In this document: piece by piece, positions 44,160-56,072 of the stretch
How positions within the stretch are numbered: the stretch's first letter is position 1
How the letters are laid out: each line of letters opens with the position of its first letter
Assembly (NCBI GenBank): GCA_017893485.1
Contig: JACEHZ010000600.1
Span: 673,001 to 737,000, forward strand
Direction: 5' to 3'
DNA from: Hemerocallis citrina
Taxonomy: Eukaryota; Streptophyta; Magnoliopsida; Asparagales; Asphodelaceae
Length of the DNA stretch: 64,000 bases
Notes under the pieces: generated by a model
What the model saw: the letters and a program-made list of their open reading frames with translations, nothing else
Told to the model about the DNA's origin: nothing
Database searches by the model: none
Program-made: the position numbers and the translations under genes

Positions 44160-44499
44160 GGTGGGGGGGAACAGGGGCGTAATAAGGTGTTGCGTCCAAA
44201 CTGTTTTTTTTTATATATATAATTTCGTCGGATGCAAAATCATTTTGTGTCCGATTTTTTCTGGATTTTTATTAATCAGACGCAAAATGATCTTGCGTCC
44301 GAAAAAAAATTTTAAAAAAAATTTGATCGGACGCAAGATGATCTTGTGTCCGACTTTTAAACAAAAAAAATTAAATCTCAGACGCAAGATAATCTTGCGT
44401 CCGAGAAATTTATTTAAGATCGGATGCAAGATGATCTACCGATCCCTATAGTTGGGAAATTTCTATATCGTCTCCTAAATATAGAAGCCTACTGTAGTG
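44160..44499. mobile_element. CACTA-type end with palindromic subterminal repeats
   Basis: The right end reads CTACTGTAGTG (reverse complement CACTACAGTAG). Inside it are about four copies of a palindrome built from CGGACGCAAGAT and ATCTTGCGTCCG (44270-44440). No transposase and no left CACTAC end were found, so it is a solo end or a deletion derivative. Confidence 0.6.
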
Positions 44500-45346
44500 A
44501 TTTTTTTAAATTTTGAAAATATAGAGAACGACTGCAGCGGTATTTTTATACTCTTTCATATACTAAAGTGTCTATTTATCCTTCTGCTAAATAATAATAA
44601 TAATACTAATAGTAAAAGTAAATATGACATATTTCACCTCGCAATCAACATGGTACGAATTGCCTTCCCACCCTCGCCTTCTTGTCATGAAAATGAAAAG
44701 AAAAAAAAATTATAACAAAGTAACAGGGAGGTTCATTCTGTCTAGATCCAATTAATTTTATTCCCTAGATTCTGCATGGATCACAAACAAAAGCAAAGCA
44801 GCGATGCTCGCTCCAATCAGGGAGCTCTTCGAGTCCATGGCTTTGTTCTTAACTGACCTCAGTAACCTCTCCTAGCGCAATGGGATCAGTGCCTTGGTTT
44901 TTACACTGAGTAAAGCTATAAGCGACTTTGGATATCCTCAACCGTAATATTTGGTGCCTATAGCCCAAATCGAGGCTGCTATTTTCACCAAACCAACTAG
45001 AGTGAGTTGATTCTTGTACCAAAATTAGATCTTTGCAATACGATTGTTCTAAGAGCAACATGATTTTATTCCATTGTGTGAAAGTAATGAGAGCATTTGT
45101 TTTCCCTTCTCCTTTATATGCCCATTTGCTAGCAATGGCAGCCAAGATTCGAAAATGTAAGTGGCCTTTTCATCGTCAGGGATGTATGCAATCATCAAGT
45201 TCTCAATTTTATATACTCACCCGATAGAAAAAAGAAATTAAAATCAACCAAATTAATCGGTAACAATTTCAATTCAAATCTCTAAACATCACTTCTTGGG
45301 GATTTGGTTAGGATTAGTTGGTGGGCTTGAACTCAACGTAGATGGG
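44500..45346. other. Intergenic region with one unrecognised ORF
   Basis: A 98-residue minus-strand frame at 44849-45145 has no domain I recognise and no obvious promoter. The remainder is AT-rich. Confidence 0.4.
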
Positions 45347-46618
45347 CAGGGCCGGCCCCGGCCCAGGGCCAGTTAGGCGACCGTTCAAGCCCCAATTCAG
45401 GGGAAGGATCCAATTTTTTTAAAGTATATTAGATTAATGGTCTTATAATTAATATAATGGATTAATGAGTTTGTTATCTCTAACATTATAATGGGAGAAA
45501 GCCTTAGTGTCATTTATAAATCTACCAACGCGTGCAACACAAGTGCATAACTGGTATAAAGGAGGTCTTATGTTCAGACCCATACGACATATAAATTTTT
45601 ATTTTTAAAAAACTCCATTTAGTTCATCACACGTGTTAATTACTTGTTAATTTTTAAGGGAGGGCCCATTTAGTAAAACCTCTCTCTCTCCCTCTCTCTC
45701 TCTTCCAATGTCACACTGTCACTTCAACTTCTTCATATATTTCTTTTGGTCCAGACTTCAACATCTTTTCATCTTCTTTTGTTCTTCAAATTCTCTCTCT
45801 CCGACTCTCAATCCAAACCCTCCTCGCCATTGGATAGGATCATAGGATCAAGGCCAAGTAAGGATCAACGAGATTGGCAGAGCCGTTCTCTGTTTTGGGT
45901 GAAAGTGAGATTTGGCGATATATTTGATTTGGAATGATGAGATCCTTTTTATGACTAGAAATGTGATGCTGGTTTGAAATTTTTGGTGAGTTTTGAATGT
46001 ACTGTGAGACTGAGATGCTGTGCTTTGGAATTTGGTGAATTTGAGTGATGAGTAAGTTTTTTATGTTTGAAAATATGGTGGAATGCAGTGAAGGTGTTTG
46101 ACGATTTGCATGAATGAAATCTGGAGAATTTGGGGGAAATGAGTGTCTTTTGCAATTGCATTTTGATTGTTATGATTTAAGTTTAAATGGTTCCTATAAC
46201 AAAATTTTGATGTTTAAGGATTATGGGCTATGGTAGATATGTACATATAGACAAGAGTAGAAACTCATGACAAACAAGCATTTATTTAATTTTCTCACCA
46301 TTTTGTGTATATAGTTGAGATTTTAGGTTGTTCGTTACAAGATTGCTATCTACTGGTTGCAATTTTAGTTTGAAGTGCAAGAACAAACCCATTAATCCAT
46401 TATATTAATTAGAAGGCAATTAATCCATTATATTATATAAAAAATTGGGCCACTTCCCTATTTTTTTGTTGTTGAAGAAGTCTGAAGAGTGAAGATGCTG
46501 GAAGGGGACTAGGGGAGAGAGCAATCTCGTAACGAACAATCTAAAATTTCAACTATACACAAATTGTGCCCAATTTTATTTTTCGCCCAAGGTCTCAAAT
46601 GTCTCAGGAACAGGCCTG
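45347..46618. mobile_element. Non-autonomous hAT element (CAGGGCCGGCCC family)
   Basis: Starts CAGGGCCGGCCCCGG, and the right end reads GTCTCAGGAACAGGCCTG, a decayed mirror of the CAGGGCCGG end typical of plant hAT elements with TTF-type zinc-finger transposases. Flanks TAGATGGG and TTGTTGGG match at six of eight positions, consistent with an old 8 bp target duplication. The interior has no transposase, only AT-rich sequence and a CT-rich tract (45680-45705). Confidence 0.7.
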
Positions 46619-47528
46619 TTGTTGGGATGAAAGTGAACATCTCACTTTTTTTTTCCATTCATTTTATATTTCATAATAAAACAATAAAGCAACAATAAAG
46701 AACGGATACAAAATTTGATAAAAACATATTATATCTTATACTTGTTTATATCCCATAATATCCATTTAAAAATAATACATCATCCCTTTAAAATAATTTA
46801 ATAGATAATTATGTGCATTTATCATTATCCACTTCCCGAAGCGCTTCATGTACCAAGATGAAGATGACTGTGACAACAAGTACCAGACTGATCAATGTTA
46901 CTGTTTTTTTCATCTGCTCTTTTCCAGATTAGGTTAGGATTAAGTTGAAGGTGACAATTTTGGTTTACTCTAATATACGAGGATATTGAGGAAGAAGATA
47001 AAATGAAAGAAAATTTTGGTTTACTCTTATATCTGAGGATATTGAGGAAGAAGAAGATAAAATAAAAGACAATTTTGGTTTACTCTAATATCCGAGGTTG
47101 AGATATTTAAGGACCAATCCAATAATAAAAAACAAGCTCTACAAGGCAATGTATTTGAGTGTTTATTTGTAACTAAATGGTGAAGTTTGCATATACGAGA
47201 TGACAAAATGAAAACCATATATAATAACACGGTTCTTATTATTTACTTTTTCTTAAACACAAATTTAAAATTTGAGGTGTCATGCAAGCATTATGTTCTA
47301 ATCACACGCAATTTACCGAGCAACAAAAACTGAAAATGAAGATAAAAAATATAAAAGCAGAGAGATTTGGACCACCAGTTCTCGTACAAACAGGAAAGTT
47401 TACATAGCTTGCTTTAAAAATCTTATTCAATAACAGTAGGTTATTTTTCCACTACAAAAGTATAACGGAATGATTAAGTAATTTGAGCATTCATTAGCAC
47501 CAGTAATATACACATGCAATGCACGAAT
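46619..47528. other. AT-rich DNA with a small tandem repeat
   Basis: Between 46956 and 47098 a 56-59 bp unit starting AATTTTGGTTTACTC is repeated about 2.4 times. No gene. Positions 47500-47528 carry a Helitron-end-like palindrome (ACATGCAATGCACGAAT) into which the following copia element inserted. Confidence 0.55.
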
Positions 47529-48658
47529 TGTTATAAATAAATTATTAAGGTACCGTTCTTTTTTTTTCCCTCTTATAAAAGGTTACCTCTTAATTTACAA
47601 TAAGAGCCTCTTGTAAGAGCCTCTTTTTTAGGTGTTCTTTTTACATAAAAATAACCTCTTATAAGAACCTCTTATAAGAGATTTCTGTTCTTTTTTCACC
47701 TCTTACAAGAACCTATATTATCCCAAAGTCTATATTACCCCCAAAGTATAAAAATAGTGAGATGAAAGACAAGAAAAGATAAGTTCAAATTACTAATATA
47801 TAAACTAGTTTAATGGCAAGTTAAATTTACAAATCAGTGTAAATCATCAATTATAATTCTGGGCTACTATAGACTTTTAATTAGCATGAAAATTAGTATG
47901 TATAAATATAAATAATAATAATTTGTTTTAGAGAAGTTGGATTAAAAAAATTTAAGGTCAATGGGCTAATATAAATTCTCCCTTAGCTGTAAATAAATAA
48001 ATAATAAATAAAATTACAGTCAACTAATTGTTTCGACAGCATCCCTAACATAATTGTTCGAGATTGTGAAGAATGAATTCCCACACTTTTTCTAGGATAG
48101 CATATTACAGTCAACTACGTATATGATTATACTTTTTCTAGGATAACATATTCCGAGCTACTATAGACTAATATATAAACTAGTTTAATTAGTAACAATT
48201 ATAATATAGACTTTGGGGTAATATAGACTTTTTAAGTGATAGAAGTCTTATAAGAATTTGAAAGAGGCTATTAGAAGTCTTTTAGGCTTATAAGATATTT
48301 TGAGAAAAATGTCTTATAAGAGGTAAAAAAAGAACACTAAAAAAACTCTTGTAAGAGGGGGACCACCTCTTACAAGAGGTAAATCTCTTATAAGAGGAGA
48401 AAAAGAACACTACCTAAGTGTTGATTGTCTATTGAACTCTCCCCCCACTCATTCCACATTCTCCACCACCACCACTACATTCATTCATATTTATTCATAT
48501 GTAATAATTATGTAATTATCTCTTTGTATCCTTTGTAAGCCTATAAATAGGCCATTGGGTGAATCATTTGTATATAGAGGAAAAACCTATGAATGAGAAT
48601 AATCTTCTTTCATCTCGTCTTTATTTTCTTTGTTTATTGTTTTTATTATTTTATAAGA
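47529..48658 (+). repeat. 5' LTR of the decayed copia (interrupted by a MITE)
   Basis: LTR sequence is at 47529-47548 and 48418-48658. GCCTATAAATAGGCC at about 48539-48553 is the promoter box. Compared with the 3' LTR it shows roughly 10-12 differences in 245 bp. Confidence 0.85.
47549..48414. mobile_element. Harbinger-like MITE, TAA target duplication
   Basis: Termini GGTACCGTTCTTTTT and (reverse complement) GGTAGTGTTCTTTTT are followed on both sides by facing CCTCTTATAAGAG-type repeats. TAA flanks both ends (47546-47548 and 48415-48417). The 3' LTR of the host element (ATTATTAAGTGTG at 52937) gives the empty site with a single TAA. 866 bp, no transposase seen. Confidence 0.85.
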
Positions 48659-48673
48659 CGTTATCAGCACGAG
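48659..48673 (+). promoter_or_regulatory. Primer-binding site of the decayed copia
   Basis: CGTTATCAGCACGAG directly follows the 5' LTR. It differs from the common TGGTATCAGAGC type, so another tRNA region is probably used. Confidence 0.55.
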
Positions 48674-48804
48674 TCTCTGCCTTTCGAGTCTCAAGTTCAT
48701 CCGAAGAAAAAGAAAAATGTTTGGTCTTATATATCAGGAGTCTCTACCTTTCGAGTCTCAAGTTCATCCGAAGAAAAAGAAAAATATTTGGTTATATATA
48801 TGTA
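48671..48804 (+). repeat. Two tandem 67 bp units in the copia leader
   Basis: GAGTCTCTGCCTTTCGAGTC starts at 48671 and, with small changes, at 48738. The duplication lies just after the primer-binding site. Confidence 0.85.
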
Positions 48805-48999
48805 AGTATGTTAATCTCGAGTTTATCTTATTATTTTTTACTTTTGATCATTTCCTTAAGATCAATATAAACTAGTATGCTCTATACTTGCCATTTTTTT
48901 ATGGATCTTGTGTATCAGAAAAGTTATATTTTGATCTCGTCTTTTTATTTCTAATTATGCATATAATTTCATTATGTTCTTATTTTTCAAAGCTTTTGA

Positions 49000-51900
49000 T
49001 AATAACCGACAAGAATTGCTTGTCATGAGTTTTGGATGTTGAAATTCATTTGAATACCGAAAGTCTCAAAGAGACAATTGATGGATTCAAAGAATCATCG
49101 AAATGAGATCATACAAAAAATATAACGAAAACTATAATTTTCTTTTGTCACAATCTCCCTGAAGGAGTGAAAGATGATTGTATCAAAATCAATGATCCTG
49201 AAGATCTCTTGAAATTTAAATAAAATATTGTTCATCTAGCAAAAAGAATTATGTGAGAATTTGATATATCAAAAATTAAAGATCCTGAAGATCTCTCAAA
49301 ATGAAGAAAATATTGTTTGTATAATAACAATACAATGAGTATGAATTGATGACGATCCTGTAGATCTAAATATGTATAACTGTGGCTAACTATAAATGTA
49401 TGGAAAAATGACGATTTCGTCTTATATATTGGACATGCTCCATTCCCCGAAGTGAATGTGATGCTATATAATTGTTCTAGTAATTTTAGCCATAAGGGTA
49501 CCCATCATCGTGGCCATAAGTGTGGACTTGGATAATGAAAAGAAAATAAATTGTATAAACAATCCATCATTGGCGTATGATGCAAGACCATCGGTCGCGT
49601 ACCTGTAGTACGGTAATATATTTTGTTGATCTATATCAAGAATCATTAAAGAATAAAGGAAAGAATTAACTGATGGTCATAACCTCAATAATATGATACA
49701 CTTAAAGGTGGCAGATTTCTCTGTCCATTTTGAAGATGGAAGTGATAATCACCAGAAGTGATAAATATATTATCTTGCAGATAAAAATCATGATCACCAG
49801 AAGTGATCAAAATAATTTATCATTTCAAGTTACTTTATTTATAAGTTTTGTTTTTATTTTTCATGTCTGTTATGAGTTATGATAATATTCTGTTTATTTA
49901 AGTTTAATATTATCATATATGCTTGATATATTGATTTACAAGTTTGTTTATTTTATTTTATTTTTTTTATATGTATAAATTCAAGATTCAAGTTGGGACA
50001 AATGTCTTGAAGACATTATTACCACACACACTCTATAATACATATTCTCTCATTTGAGATATGATGAAGCACATACCAATATTATATAAATTTATATGGT
50101 TGTGTGAAATTAGAAATCTCGAAGAGTTAAATTTCATAAGCTCCTGAAGAGCTAATTCCATGATGCCTGAAGGAACAAAATTCAGAATTCAAAATACACC
50201 ATTTTCTCTAAAGTCCCGATAAATTTGTTTAAATATAAGACTACAAATGAACAAGGTATACGCGTAACCTTGAGTATAACAATCAAAAGGTGTGTGTTGC
50301 AAAGTTTACTCCACTTTGTGATCTGGATTGTATTATATATATATAAGAATGGTTGAATCATATCACAGTAAACCCGAAATTTACTGATATTGTAAACCAT
50401 AAGTTTACAAAGATGGTTAAGGTTTGGCATGACCGGTTAGACCATCCCGATTCATTACTGATGCGAAAATAATTGAGAATTCATGTGGCAGTCCATTGAA
50501 AAACCAGAATATTTTTCAAATACGAATATATTGAATTGTGACAGCTATGATTATGAAATAATCTCTCTGTTTGGACCTGGGGACATGCCGTTTTGTACTC
50601 ATCACAACTTACACGCATCCGGCCAACCAATTAAATAAAAAAAAAGGGGACCTGAGAGAATAATGGGAATATATGTTGGGAATTTCTATCTATAATCACG
50701 TTTATGGAACTAGTGACTAGAGATGTATTTACTGCAAGGTTTACAGATTGTCACTTTAATTTTCAACATCAGGGGGAGGAAATAAACATTTGGAAAAAGA
50801 AATATAATGGAATTATCATTGAGAGTTTTAATCCTCGAGTAAATTAGTTTGAACCAAAATTTCAAAGGATAATTCAGTTGCAAGATAATGTCAATTAACT
50901 GCCAGACATTTACTGACCAAATCTTATTTCCAACTGATAACGCTCCAATCAGAATTGGTATCCCTGAAGGATTACCTATAATTACTAGTGAGTCTAAGGC
51001 ATGCCTAAAGCATGGTAGATCACTTGGTTCCAAAGAAAATTATAAACATCCTCGGAAAAATAAGGAGCAAATAATAATGATGGTCGAAACGAGGATGTCT
51101 CTCCAGAAGAGGCCGTTGATATAGTTAATAATAAAGAGAATCATCAGGTACCTAAAATGAATAAGAATAAAGAGATCTCGATTAACTATGTCATTACGGG
51201 AAAAAGACGGAACCATTGTAAAAATAATTGTCGACAATGTTTTGCATAAAATATAGCACGCGATATTATGAATAAAACGAAGATCATGAAACTATCTCTA
51301 TGGGAGAGTGTAGAAATAAAATAAAATTGGCCAAAAATGGAAAGAGGCAATCAAGATTAAATTAGACTCATTTGCAAAATGAGGGCATATAGTCCAAACA
51401 CCAAAAGACAATAATTTGGTGGATTATAAAGTGGGTATTTTGTGCGAAAAACAAATGAATAAAATGATATTACTATATATATAAGCTTGTCGCAAAAGGT
51501 GTTACCCAAATGCCTGGTGTTGATTATGAAGAGAAATATTCTCTTGTGGTGGATATAATAAGTCTGGCCGTACATGAATATTTGAAAACGTGCCTCATAG
51601 ATGTGATCACAAACTATCTGTATGGTTTGTATTACCATGACATAAATATGAAAACTATCTGAAGGATTTAAAGTGCCAGAAGCACATAATAACTATTTCC
51701 GAGAAGTTTAATCAATAAAGTGAAACAAAGCTTTGTATGGATTAAAACAATTGGAACAAAATGTGATATAGCCATCATAGTGAGTTTTCGATAAAGAGGA
51801 CCATAATAATGGTCATATAAGCTCACATATATTTATTAAATATTCAAGGTCAAAGTCTGTTGGAACTCCTGAAGAGTTGTACAAGCCGTGCAATGTTTAA

Positions 51901-52680
51901 AGAAATATCTTAAGACGAAAAAACCTTGGATAAACAAATTTCTTGTTTTGTCATCATTTGTCGTGCAATGTTTAAAGAAATATCTTAAGACGAAAAAACC
52001 TTGGATTAGCAAATTTCTTGTTTTGTCATCATTTTTGTTTTCAGATTTTTCAAATTAAACATTTGAAAGGCATTGGAATTGCTTGGTCCTAGAGTACCAT
52101 TTCTTAGTGCAATATCAGTCTTGAAGCACTAATATATCTTATCAATAATAAATATTATGATATACCTTATGCGGTTGGTTTACTAGTAAGATGAAGTTCC
52201 TCGCCACCTCGAAGGCATTGGACTGGTATGAAAGATAACTTCGAGGGACCATGGATATAGGATTATATTATTCTAATTTGTCCATATCAGTTTTGACTGG
52301 TTATGCAAATGCAGAGTATTTATCACATCATTATAAAGCCAGATATCATTCAAGAGATATTGGCTCCATGCGAGGCATAGATGTGTTTGTTTGATCGGTT
52401 AACTTCTTGGAGAACGTGTCATCCTCAATCAATCAGAAGTACTCACAACGTTATTTGAAGATAATATAGCTTTAAAGCTCAATAAAAGGAGGGTTTCTTC
52501 AAAGGCGATCAACCGAAACATAATTCACCAGAAATTCTTCTTCACTCATGTTTCAATTAAAAGGGTGAAATCATTGAATCAAGCGACAATCCAGAAGATT
52601 GCTCACTATGACCCTATCACCCCAACTTTTGGAAAGGATGGTAGAATTGATCGAGATTCGAGATACGACTTTTTAAAGTC
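49000..52680 (+). pseudogene. Decayed copia gag-pol
   Basis: Readable pieces: a gag-like CHNLPEGVKDD and INDPEDLL block (about 49140-49215); VWHDRLDHPDSLLMRK (pre-integrase, about 50420-50470); APIRIGIPEGLPI (linker, about 50940); PGVDYEEKYSLVVD and YLYGLYY (RT, about 51515-51630); TTLFEDNIALKLNKRRVSSK and HQKFFFTHVS (RNase H, about 52450-52560). Stops and frameshifts are everywhere, with a 75 bp tandem duplication at 51887-52036. No catalytic YVDD box is intact. Confidence 0.75.
51887..52036 (+). repeat. 75 bp tandem duplication inside copia pol
   Basis: CGTGCAATGTTTAAAGAAAT occurs at 51887 and 51962; the units are nearly identical. Confidence 0.9.
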
Positions 52681-52922
52681 CTAATCGGATGATCTCGTCA
52701 GGGGGGAGATGATATGCGCTGCACTCTTTTTCCCTTCACCAAGTTTTGTCCTACTGGATTTTCTTGGTAAGGTTTTTAACGAGGTAGCATCTTCATTGCA
52801 TATCATTATTAAAGATTATGTACTCTTTTTCCTTCACTAGGGTTTTTCCCATTTGGGTTTTATCTAGTAAGGTTTTAACGAGGCATATTCTTATTTACAT
52901 TCAATAGACATTCAAGGGGGAG

Positions 52923-53181
52923 TGTTATAAATAAATTATTAAGTGTGAATTGTCTATTGAACCCCCCTCCCCCCATTCCACATTCTCCACCACCACCACT
53001 ACATTCATTCATATTTATTCATATGTAATAATTATGTAATTGTCTCTTTGTATCCTTTGTAAGCCTATAAATAGGCCATTGGGTGATCATTTGTATATAG
53101 AGGAAAAACCTATGAATGAGAATAATCTTCTTTCATCTCATCTCTATTTTCTTTGTTTATTGTTTCTATTATTTTATAAGA
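52923..53181 (+). repeat. 3' LTR of the decayed copia (259 bp, no MITE)
   Basis: Preceded by the polypurine tract AAGGGGGAG. It contains CCTATAAATAGG at 53064-53075 and is uninterrupted, so it serves as the reference for the MITE insertion in its partner. Confidence 0.88.
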
Positions 53182-53186
53182 CGAAT

Positions 53187-53807
53187 TAATTTTTTGAAAA
53201 AAATTGAAGTAAAAAACTATGATTTACACGTGCGATGCATGTCTTAATATATGATTATATATTTTTAAAAGTAAATGCGAAGACTATAATGAAAGAGTTG
53301 GAGTTGCACGTAAGTAGGTAGATTTACAACTCCAACTCTTCCAATATAATAGTTACTAGTATTTTTCACGTGTGATGCACGTTTTGATAAAGAGTTTGAG
53401 TTAAACGTGCGATACACGGAAGTCAACAGTAATTAGCACGTGCAATGAATGCCTTAATTTTAAAAAAATGGAACTGAACGGGAGATACATGTATTTTTTT
53501 AAATTAAGAAGGAAAAACTTTAATGTGTAAGTGCGAAGCACGTGTTGAAAAATAGATTTGAAGTTGCACGTGTGATGCACATGTTTTTTTGGTGAAAAAA
53601 ATTGGAGTTTCTTTTTAGACAAAAAAATATTAAAAACTATTTATTTGTGACAAACTCTTCCATTAAATAGTAAGTAGATATAGTATATTAAAGATAGATA
53701 GATGGATATTAATTTACACACATGATGCATATTTAATAATAAAAAAATTAAGTAAAAAACCTGACATAGTAAGGACTCAAACCTGAGACTTCCATCATAT
53801 TAGTTAT
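53187..53807. repeat. Cluster of Helitron-end-like palindromes
   Basis: About eight copies of a degenerate 15-17 bp palindrome related to ACGTGYGATGCACGT lie at roughly 53218, 53363, 53404, 53437, 53477, 53527, 53564 and 53716. One, at 53352-53380, is followed on the minus strand by AATACTAG and T, a Helitron 3' end. Related motifs flank the copia insertion at 47505 and occur at 7.3 kb. Confidence 0.5.
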
Positions 53808-54611
53808 TGACATGGCTAAAAATGGGATTAAATCGGAACCGTTCAAATTAGGCATGAATCTTAAAGTTCGCAGGGGCAAATCGGTAATTTCACCTACGGA
53901 CGGGTTTGAAATGGGAACCGGGTCTCTTCTCTTGGACCCAATAACCCGTGAACGGATCTGTTCAACTGAGAACGGGTCTCAACCCGTTAAGGACCAGTTC
54001 AACAGGATATGAGGAAATCATGGCTCGTCCTTATCTACTGGAGGTGGTTTTGACCACTTCTATCCAGTCACACCGGGAAGTAGGGATTATTCTTATCCCG
54101 AAGCAAAATGGTAATTTCACCTACGGACGAGTCTGAAATGGGAACCGGGTCTCTTCTCTTGGACCCAATAACTCGTGAACAGATATGTTCAACTGTGAGC
54201 GAGTCTCAACCCGTGAAGGACCAATTCAACAGGATATGAGGAAATCCTGGCTCGTCCTTATCTACTGGAGGTGATTTTAACCACTTTTATCCAGTCACAT
54301 CGAGAAGTAGGGATTCGTTCTTATCCCGAAGCAGATCCCCACGGCGACTATAAATACCCCCTACCTCCTACCATTACAAGGTGATCGCTCTTTGCCTACC
54401 TAAAGTTCTTTTGATATTCTTTTTCTGAATATTGACAAGAGCGTCGGAGGATGCATCGTCGGAATCCATCCCGGTGTTTCATACTTCGTGTAGGTCAGCA
54501 ACAACACCAAGGAGTCAGCCTAACCACAGCGGAAGAGGTCAGATTTGGCCCATTCGAGTTTTCGTGAATCCACAAATTCTATCTATTGCCCCCACACTAG
54601 ATTCAGCGACA
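53808..54611 (+). repeat. 5' LTR of the Tat-type element
   Basis: The left border is uncertain (TGACATGGC at 53808); the right end CAGCGACA lies 6 bases before the primer site. U3 contains two tandem 227 bp units. The promoter is CGACTATAAATACCCC (54346-54360). Confidence 0.6.
53883..54336 (+). repeat. Two tandem 227 bp units in the gypsy U3
   Basis: GGTAATTTCACCTACGGACG starts at 53883 and 54110. The units are alike apart from scattered substitutions and sit directly upstream of the TATA box, like duplicated enhancers. Confidence 0.85.
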
Positions 54612-54617
54612 ATAAAT

Positions 54618-54634
54618 TGGCACCGTCTGTGGGA
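54618..54634 (+). promoter_or_regulatory. Gypsy primer-binding site
   Basis: TGGCACCGTCTGTGGG resembles the TGGCGCCGTCTGTGGGA site of Tat-type elements. Confidence 0.7.
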
Positions 54635-54686
54635 ACTCTCGAATAGCTATCCGACCCCCCTCCTTCAACCAAAGCCACTCCTAGCT

Positions 54687-56072
54687 ATGCCTCCCAAAAG
54701 AAAGTCCGCGACCTCCAACCGTAGAACAACCTCCACTCTCCCTCCTCCTTTAGAAGGTCTCCCTCCGCCTATCCAACCAGCCCCGCAGCTCGAACAACCC
54801 ATTCCACAATCCGTTCAGCAGCCTCTAGGGCCCCAAGTGGTCGTAGGGGAACCCTCTCGACGGAGCCTTCAGAAGCAACCCATGCACCAGGTCCGCATCT
54901 CCGTGCACAAACCTTCCACAGACTCCATGGCCTCTCATAGCCCTCCAACTCAGAGAGATTTGCGGGAGGTTCTCAACAACCAGTAGAACGATCCAGATCT
55001 TCGAACCCACTTGGATGAGAGGCGGAATCGTGAAGGGAACCCCCGCCGGGAGCATCAGAGGAACCAGTCCCCCCGTAGGACAGATCGCAGAGGGTCCAAC
55101 TCTCCCAGGAGACGGAGAGAATTGCCCCAACATCACCAGAGAAGAAGCCGCTCCCCAGCAGGCCATCCTGCACCTCAAGCTCAACAGAAGCAGGAGGCCC
55201 CCGTCATGAGGGAGGAGTTCCAACAATTCCAGGACGAGGAGACGGTCCTTCGGGCTCTCAATGCCACCCCAAACAACGCCCAATGAGCTCCCAGTCCTCG
55301 GCCGGCTCCCAGCCATCGCCGCCCATCTCCTGACCATCGCCACCGCTCTCTTAGTCCTCGATCATCCCCGAGCCATCGCCACTGCTCTTGTAGTCCTCGG
55401 CCGGATCTGAGCTATCACCGTCGTTCTATCAGTCCACGACTTACTCAAAGCTATCGCCGCCGCAGCCCCAGCCCTCCTCTATGCGAGGACGAGTATCGGG
55501 GCTCAGCGAGGCACGACCGCAGGGAGGACTCGGTCTACTACTGTCTCCACGAGATGGAGAGGCACCTTGGCTAGCTAGACAGAGATAAGGAACAACGGGC
55601 GAAGAACCTCCGCCCGAGCAGGCCCCCTTTCTCCCGCACTATCATGGAGGGACCCGTTCCTGAGAACTTCAAGCCTCCATACTTCGAGTCCTACACTGGG
55701 GAGTCGGGCCCCGCTAATCACATTGAGAGTTTCAAAACTCTCATGATGATCCATCATGCCTCCGACGCCCTTTTATGCAAGACCTTCTCGACCACGCTTA
55801 AAGGGCCCGAGTGGTACTCCCGACTTGCTCCGGCATCCATCTTCTCCTTCAACCAGTTCGAAGGTCTCTTCCTTACACATTTCATGAGCATTCGCCGCTC
55901 TAAGAAGACGAGCACCTCATTGCTCTTCCTCAGCCAAAAGAAGGGCGAACGACTGAGAGATTATTTCAAGCAGTTCACCGCAGAAGCCAGGTCCATCGCC
56001 TCCCTGGATCAGTCAGTAGCTTGGCTACTTTCCAATCCAATGTCATCAACCCTAGCCTCAGGGTGCCCCTAG
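54687..56072 (+). pseudogene. Gypsy gag, one frame with three stops
   Basis: Starts MPPKRKS and has a Pro-rich N-terminus, then an Arg/Ser/Pro-rich basic segment. From about 55644 the retrotransposon gag domain reads PPYFESYTGESGPANHIESF, FSTTLKGPEWYSRLAPASI and FLSQKKGERLRDYFKQF. Stops at about 54984, 55284 and 55573 interrupt an otherwise continuous frame, and a frameshift near 56020-56050 moves the remaining gag into the next frame. Confidence 0.8.

Larger units (their letters stand above)
47529..53181 (+). mobile_element. Copia element with decayed coding and a MITE in its 5' LTR
   Basis: LTRs begin TGTTATAAATAAATTATTAA and end TTTTATAAGA. Flanks CGAAT (47524-47528 and 53182-53186) are a perfect 5 bp duplication. 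After the 5' LTR comes CGTTATCAGCACGAG, the primer-site type I associate with the Bianca group, and AAGGGGGAG precedes the 3' LTR. Remnants of gag, pre-integrase, integrase linker, RT and RNase H occur in order. The full length includes an 866 bp MITE. Confidence 0.88.

Noticed and set aside
44849..45145. 98-residue minus-strand ORF
   Set aside because: No domain, promoter or codon pattern supports it; kept only as a note in the intergenic entry.
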